Shown: piece by piece, positions 60,899-64,000 of the stretch
Position numbering within the stretch: the first letter of the stretch is position 1
Layout: every line of letters begins with the position of its first letter
Source: JAWXUK01 sp044432725
GTDB lineage: Bacteria; Bacillota; Clostridia; Oscillospirales; Oscillospiraceae
DNA length: 64,000 bases
Assembly (NCBI GenBank): GCA_044432725.1
Contig: JAWXUL010000001.1
Location: 186,001 to 250,000 of the forward strand
Direction of reading: 5' to 3'
Made by a program: the position numbers and the translations under genes
Notes under the pieces: generated by a model
Told to the model about the DNA's origin: nothing
Seen by the model: only the letters and a program-made list of their open reading frames with translations
Database searches by the model: none

Positions 60899-61771
60899 CT
60901 ATTCTATATTCTGGGTTTGCTCTCTCATTTTTTCAATCGCTGCTTTGATTTCTACCACACATCGAGTAATTTCCAGATCACTACATTTAGAACCAATGGT
61001 ATTTGCCTCTCGATTACATTCTTGTATCAAGAAATCCAGTTTTCTCCCCACAGTTCCGCCTTGTTGCAAAAGATCTTTTAATTGAGCAAGATGGCTTCTC
61101 AAACGAACCGTTTCTTCATCAACAGCTACTTTATCTGCAAAAAGAGCTACCTCTGTCATCAATCTCCCTTGATCCACTGGGACAGCGTCCAACAGAGCTT
61201 TCATTCGTTGTTCTAATTTTTGTTGATATTCTATCACTGATTTTGGAGAAAAAGCTTCTACGGTTTCCAGTAAGCCCAAAACTTCCTGGATATGTTCTAG
61301 CATATCCAGACGAAGCTTTTCACCTTCTCTTTCTCGCATTTCATAAAAATCCGCCAAAGCTTGCTCTAGCACAGTGAAAAAATCACTTTCATCCACATTA
61401 CCCTTAGTTTTTTCCACTTGCAATACATCTGGTAAACTTGCAAGCTCTGTGACTGTCAAATCATTCTTCAAAGAAAAATGTTCAGAAAGCTCTGCAAAAG
61501 CGTGGAAATACCCTTCTGCCACAGCCAAATCCACAGAGATTTCCACTGATGTGCTTTCACTACCTTCGATACCAACAAAAACTTCTACCTTGCCCCGAGA
61601 AATTTTCTGTTGGATGGTGTTCTTTATTTTTTCTTCTAAATAAAGGTAAAGCCGTGGAATTCTGACACTGCAATCTAAATAACGACTATTTACCGAGCGA
61701 ATCTCGATGGTAATTGCTTTGCCATCAAAGTTCATCTCGCCTCTGCCATAACCCGTCATACTTACGACCAT
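60899..61771 (-). CDS. yicC: YicC-family endoribonuclease-like protein
   Basis: 290 residues. SMTGYGRGEMNFDGKAITIE and EIRSVNSRYLD at the N-terminus and LDFLIQECNREANTIGSKCSD at the C-terminus are family signatures. E. coli YicC is an endoribonuclease. Start ATG 61771 follows GGAGGTG; begins the remA-gmk-rpoZ group. Confidence 0.94.
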   Translation of the reverse strand: MVVSMTGYGRGEMNFDGKAITIEIRSVNSRYLDCSVRIPRLYLYLEEKIKNTIQQKISRGKVEVFVGIEGSESTSVEISVDLAVAEGYFHAFAELSEHFSLKNDLTVTELASLPDVLQVEKTKGNVDESDFFTVLEQALADFYEMREREGEKLRLDMLEHIQEVLGLLETVEAFSPKSVIEYQQKLEQRMKALLDAVPVDQGRLMTEVALFADKVAVDEETVRLRSHLAQLKDLLQQGGTVGRKLDFLIQECNREANTIGSKCSDLEITRCVVEIKAAIEKMREQTQNIE

Positions 61772-61792
61772 TTTTTCACCTCCCAATATAAT

Positions 61793-62374
61793 TTAACAAC
61801 ATGGACAACATAGATTAAAACACAGCCAAGATGTGCAACAGTCACAGGGACCGCAGCAACCAGAAGAATAGGTATTTGCTCCTCCTGCATGACCTTGACG
61901 CTGAAACATCAACAAAGCCTGTTGATATTCTGGATTTGCGGGATCCATTTCCACTGCTCTGACAAAGCCTTGCCTTGCTTCATCAAGCCAACCACTTGCA
62001 TAAGCAACAGAAGCAGTTAAAAAATACCATTCAGCATCTCGATTCACCATGTGATTGAGCAAAGTAGTCGCCGTGTAAAATTCTCTTCTTTCTATGGCAG
62101 CACGAACTTCTTGATAAATAGGATTTCTACTCCTTTGACCTCCAGCATGATAATTGCCTGGTCCACCACTGGGGCGAATCCCCTCTTTTCGTTCTTTTTG
62201 AATCAAATCATGTGCATCATTGATTTCTTTCATCTTTTCTGCTGCCAAATCTGCCAAAGGATTATTTTGCAAGCGATCTGGGTGATACTTTTTCGCTAAA
62301 TTCCGATAAGCAGTTTTCACTTCATCATCCGTTGCTTGGGGACTTACGCCCAAAACTTCATATGGATCCTTCAT
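61793..62374 (-). CDS. J-domain protein with cysteine-rich tail
   Basis: 193 residues. An N-terminal J domain (DPYEVLGVSPQATDDEVKTA, KKYHPDR with the HPD motif at about 31-33) is followed by a glycine/arginine linker, a TPR-like helical section (AAIERREFYTATTLLNHMV, YASGWLDEARQGFVRAVEMD) and a C-terminal run of ten cysteines in the last 22 residues, including GCCGPCDCC and CCPCC. J proteins stimulate DnaK. The tail could bind metal or a membrane. The ATG 62374 overlaps the DUF5685 stop; coupled translation. Confidence 0.88.
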   Translation of the reverse strand: MKDPYEVLGVSPQATDDEVKTAYRNLAKKYHPDRLQNNPLADLAAEKMKEINDAHDLIQKERKEGIRPSGGPGNYHAGGQRSRNPIYQEVRAAIERREFYTATTLLNHMVNRDAEWYFLTASVAYASGWLDEARQGFVRAVEMDPANPEYQQALLMFQRQGHAGGANTYSSGCCGPCDCCTSWLCFNLCCPCC

Positions 62375-63237
62375 TCCTTCGCTCTCCATCTCGTTTCATT
62401 TTTTTCTTTTTGCCAACAGTCATGCAACACAAGATATTGCACTGCTGGCATCCCTTGATTTAACATATTATCAATCACACCATGACGAATGCCAAAATCT
62501 AATAAGTCAAATGCTGATTGCGCCAAAAACAAAGAGTGGTGCAAGGTGGCCTCAAAGTCTTCCATAGGAATTTCACTGCCATAACGAAAAAACAAGGGAT
62601 TATATCGCCCCTTTTTCAAATCAGCAGAAAAATCATCTCTAGCATCCACCAAATAAATCCACCGTCCCACATGATATAGCAACTGTGTCAAACAACGCTG
62701 TTTATGATTGGGCAAATGAGGAGGAAGAACGTCTCGCAAAATAGAAGCAAAGCAATCAGCCGCCTGATCCATAGAAGCACAAGAAGCTTTTTCCAGAGCT
62801 CCCAATTTCATTAAAGAGTCTTTGGTGTTGTTGTCAAAATCTTCTAATCTCTTTTTTGCTTTTTTGTATTTGCCCCCCAAAGAAAGCAAAAGAAACCAAG
62901 CAATGATTTTTCTGCCAATCCCTTCATCAGCAAGATCGTCTTTGCATTGATACCATGCCAAAATAATGGTGATATCTGCACAGCGTTCTAATGCCTCGCT
63001 GCTAGGACTTCTTGTTTTCTTGACGAATACATTCCCATGACAACGCCCCTTACAGGGAGAAAATTCCTTCTCTTCTAACAACAAAGCAAGAAATGTCAGG
63101 TCATAGCTGAGAAAAAAAGGGGCTATCATACCATATCTTTCCCGTAGCGTGCAACAAAGTCCACAGTAGGTTGCTTTGTACAAATCAAAATCTTTGCACT
63201 TCAACTCCCCACGAAGTGGTCTTAAATAGCCGAACAT
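62371..63237 (-). CDS. DUF5685 family protein
   Basis: 288 residues, Cys-rich, with MFGYLRPLRGELKCKDFDLY and TYCGLCCTLRERYG at the N-terminus and PCKGRCHG later. Mainly helical, no clear membrane span; a hydrophobic stretch is present (IIAWFLLLSLGG). It is repeatedly found beside the cysteine-tailed J protein in Clostridia. Function unknown; a shared cofactor or metal is a guess. Confidence 0.85.
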   Translation of the reverse strand: MFGYLRPLRGELKCKDFDLYKATYCGLCCTLRERYGMIAPFFLSYDLTFLALLLEEKEFSPCKGRCHGNVFVKKTRSPSSEALERCADITIILAWYQCKDDLADEGIGRKIIAWFLLLSLGGKYKKAKKRLEDFDNNTKDSLMKLGALEKASCASMDQAADCFASILRDVLPPHLPNHKQRCLTQLLYHVGRWIYLVDARDDFSADLKKGRYNPLFFRYGSEIPMEDFEATLHHSLFLAQSAFDLLDFGIRHGVIDNMLNQGMPAVQYLVLHDCWQKEKNETRWRAKE

Positions 63238-63239
63238 AA

Positions 63240-63659
63240 CTACACCTGCTTGCGTTTTGTTATGGTAAATTCAGGGGTGTCTTGGTGGCGAATTTTATGA
63301 TCTAGTAATTTAGCTGGTAAAAAACCCACACCGATTCCCAAAACTGCTGGAATCAGTGATACCCCTTCTCCTAATCCGAACTGTCTTCCTAAAATATAGC
63401 CCAAAAGCATAGTGATACAAGGAAGAAAATACACCATCAAAGAAATGGCAACAGAATTGCCAGCATTTGTTTCAAGCTCTACCCATTCCCCTAATTCTAA
63501 ACCAATGGTATCTTCTGCGATGGCTGAAATGTCCTCTGGTTGTTGTGAAATACACCCTTTGCAAGAGGGACAACCAGAACCACAAGCCAACTGACGTTTT
63601 AAAGAAACACGAACCAAACCAGGTGAAATAAGCTCTGTGATAACAGCATTTTGAGTCAT
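63240..63659 (-). CDS. RseC/MucC-like (SoxR-reducing) membrane protein
   Basis: 139 residues. An N-terminal beta domain with ACGSGCPSCKGC, four cysteines typical of RseC, then two membrane helices (SLMVYFLPCITMLLGYILG, SLIPAVLGIGVGFLPAKLL). RseC proteins act in sigma-E signalling or electron transfer (SoxR reduction). Here the partner is unknown, but Rnf genes are not present. Confidence 0.9.
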   Translation of the reverse strand: MTQNAVITELISPGLVRVSLKRQLACGSGCPSCKGCISQQPEDISAIAEDTIGLELGEWVELETNAGNSVAISLMVYFLPCITMLLGYILGRQFGLGEGVSLIPAVLGIGVGFLPAKLLDHKIRHQDTPEFTITKRKQV

Positions 63660-63671
63660 AACATAACCCCC

Positions 63672-64000
63672 TTAAATTTTAGTAATATTAACCACGATAG
63701 TATATTCTCCTGTCACACCAGCATTCCCCAAAGTATCCAAGTACACTTTGACAGGCACTGTGGTAGAACCACTTGCTGTAATATCTGACAAATCTGCAAC
63801 AATACGAATTTGGCTGGGATCGATTGCGGCAAGATCCTCTTCATTTCCCCGAACGACTATGGTTCTCATCTGGGTAGACGTGGTTGCCTCGAATCCTTCT
63901 GGGCTATTTATAATTTCTATATTGCTCACGTCAAAGGGACGAGTTTCTAAACCACTAATGGAAATGTCCACTGTAGCCTCGGAGATCCCACTATCATTTT
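63672..64000 (-). CDS. cdaR: CdaR (YbbR-domain) protein, 5' end outside window
   Basis: The frame is open to the right edge. The 109 visible codons include VDISISGLETRPFDVSNIEI and VPVKVYLDTLGNAGVTGEYT, a YbbR repeat ending the protein. CdaR is an extracytoplasmic regulator of the diadenylate cyclase CdaA, whose gene should lie just beyond the window. Only the C-terminal repeat is seen. Confidence 0.85.
   Translation of the reverse strand, partial: NDSGISEATVDISISGLETRPFDVSNIEIINSPEGFEATTSTQMRTIVVRGNEEDLAAIDPSQIRIVADLSDITASGSTTVPVKVYLDTLGNAGVTGEYTIVVNITKI

Noticed and set aside
1..64000. CRISPR array, tRNA, rRNA or intact insertion sequence
   Set aside because: I looked for regular repeats with spacers, for tRNA cloverleaf and CCA-type ends, and for transposase frames, and saw none that held up.

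Overview
The window reads as a low-GC chromosomal segment of an anaerobic, endospore-forming member of the Clostridia. A Lachnospirales or Anaerotignum-like lineage is my best guess; this is inference from gene content, not a measured match. The evidence is a complete spoIIIA operon, cotJ, cwlD and gerW sporulation genes, a SCIFF (ranthipeptide) precursor with its radical-SAM maturase, an IspH-ribosomal S1 fusion, a MEP isoprenoid pathway, and prkC/stp beside the yicC-remA-gmk-rpoZ-priA-def-fmt-rsmB-rlmN cluster. Almost everything is core chromosome. I found no tRNA, rRNA, CRISPR array, prophage or intact insertion sequence.

Layout. 1-1204 (minus): cotJC (cut by the left edge) and a fused cotJA-cotJB. 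1678-8821 (plus): cwlD, a zinc-ribbon Sel1-repeat protein, tyrS, an unknown lysine-rich membrane protein, radA, and a Xer-type recombinase preceded by a hairpin-rich 400-bp spacer. 8912-10217 (minus): an SPFH/band-7 membrane protein translationally coupled to a 52-residue ribbon-helix-helix protein, with a tandem palindrome over the promoter. 10522-11778 (plus): an S-layer-homology surface protein. 11938-14972 (minus): M18 aminopeptidase, coaE, tsaC. 15154-20262 (minus): spoIIIAA-AH followed by an Asp23 gene. 20414-25354: ddl, murF, an ABC-F ATPase and a SanA/YdcF protein. 25469-27882: carD, ispD, ispF, tsaB. 28057-33369: rpiR-type regulator, HI0933-like flavoprotein, cmk, plsC, ispH-S1. 33451-38771: an S2P-like pseudoprotease, scpA, scpB, DUF2953, gerW, a D,D-carboxypeptidase and an RsuA-type pseudouridine synthase. 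39021-41815: an RsiV-like C-terminal-domain protein, a methyltransferase, a small helical protein and an orphan sigma factor. 41972-44791: leuCDB. 45075-50559: a Crp-type regulator, SCIFF maturase and precursor, a TIGR04086-like membrane protein, yajC, tgt, rsgA. 50669-64000 (minus): prkC, stp, rlmN, rsmB, fmt, def, priA, rpoZ, gmk, remA, yicC, dnaJ-like, DUF5685, RseC-like and the 3' end of cdaR.

How the genes fit together. Three themes recur: sporulation (coat, engulfment-stage SpoIIIA channel, cortex modification, germination), cell-envelope assembly (Ddl, MurF, carboxypeptidase, PrkC/Stp, SLH protein, IspD/F/H lipid carriers), and translation quality (TyrS, TsaB/TsaC, Tgt, RlmN, RsmB, Def/Fmt, RsgA). 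Many gene junctions overlap by the 4-base ATGA, indicating translational coupling.

Most interesting points: the cotJA-cotJB fusion; the SPFH plus mini-RHH operon with its own apparent operator; two related long perfect palindromes in front of the recombinase and the SLH gene; a site-2-protease homologue that has lost its zinc ligands, next to scpAB; the SCIFF locus with a well-formed promoter; and a J-domain protein ending in a ten-cysteine tail. None is clearly a wholly new system. The SPFH-RHH pair and the palindrome pair are the best candidates for undescribed regulation.
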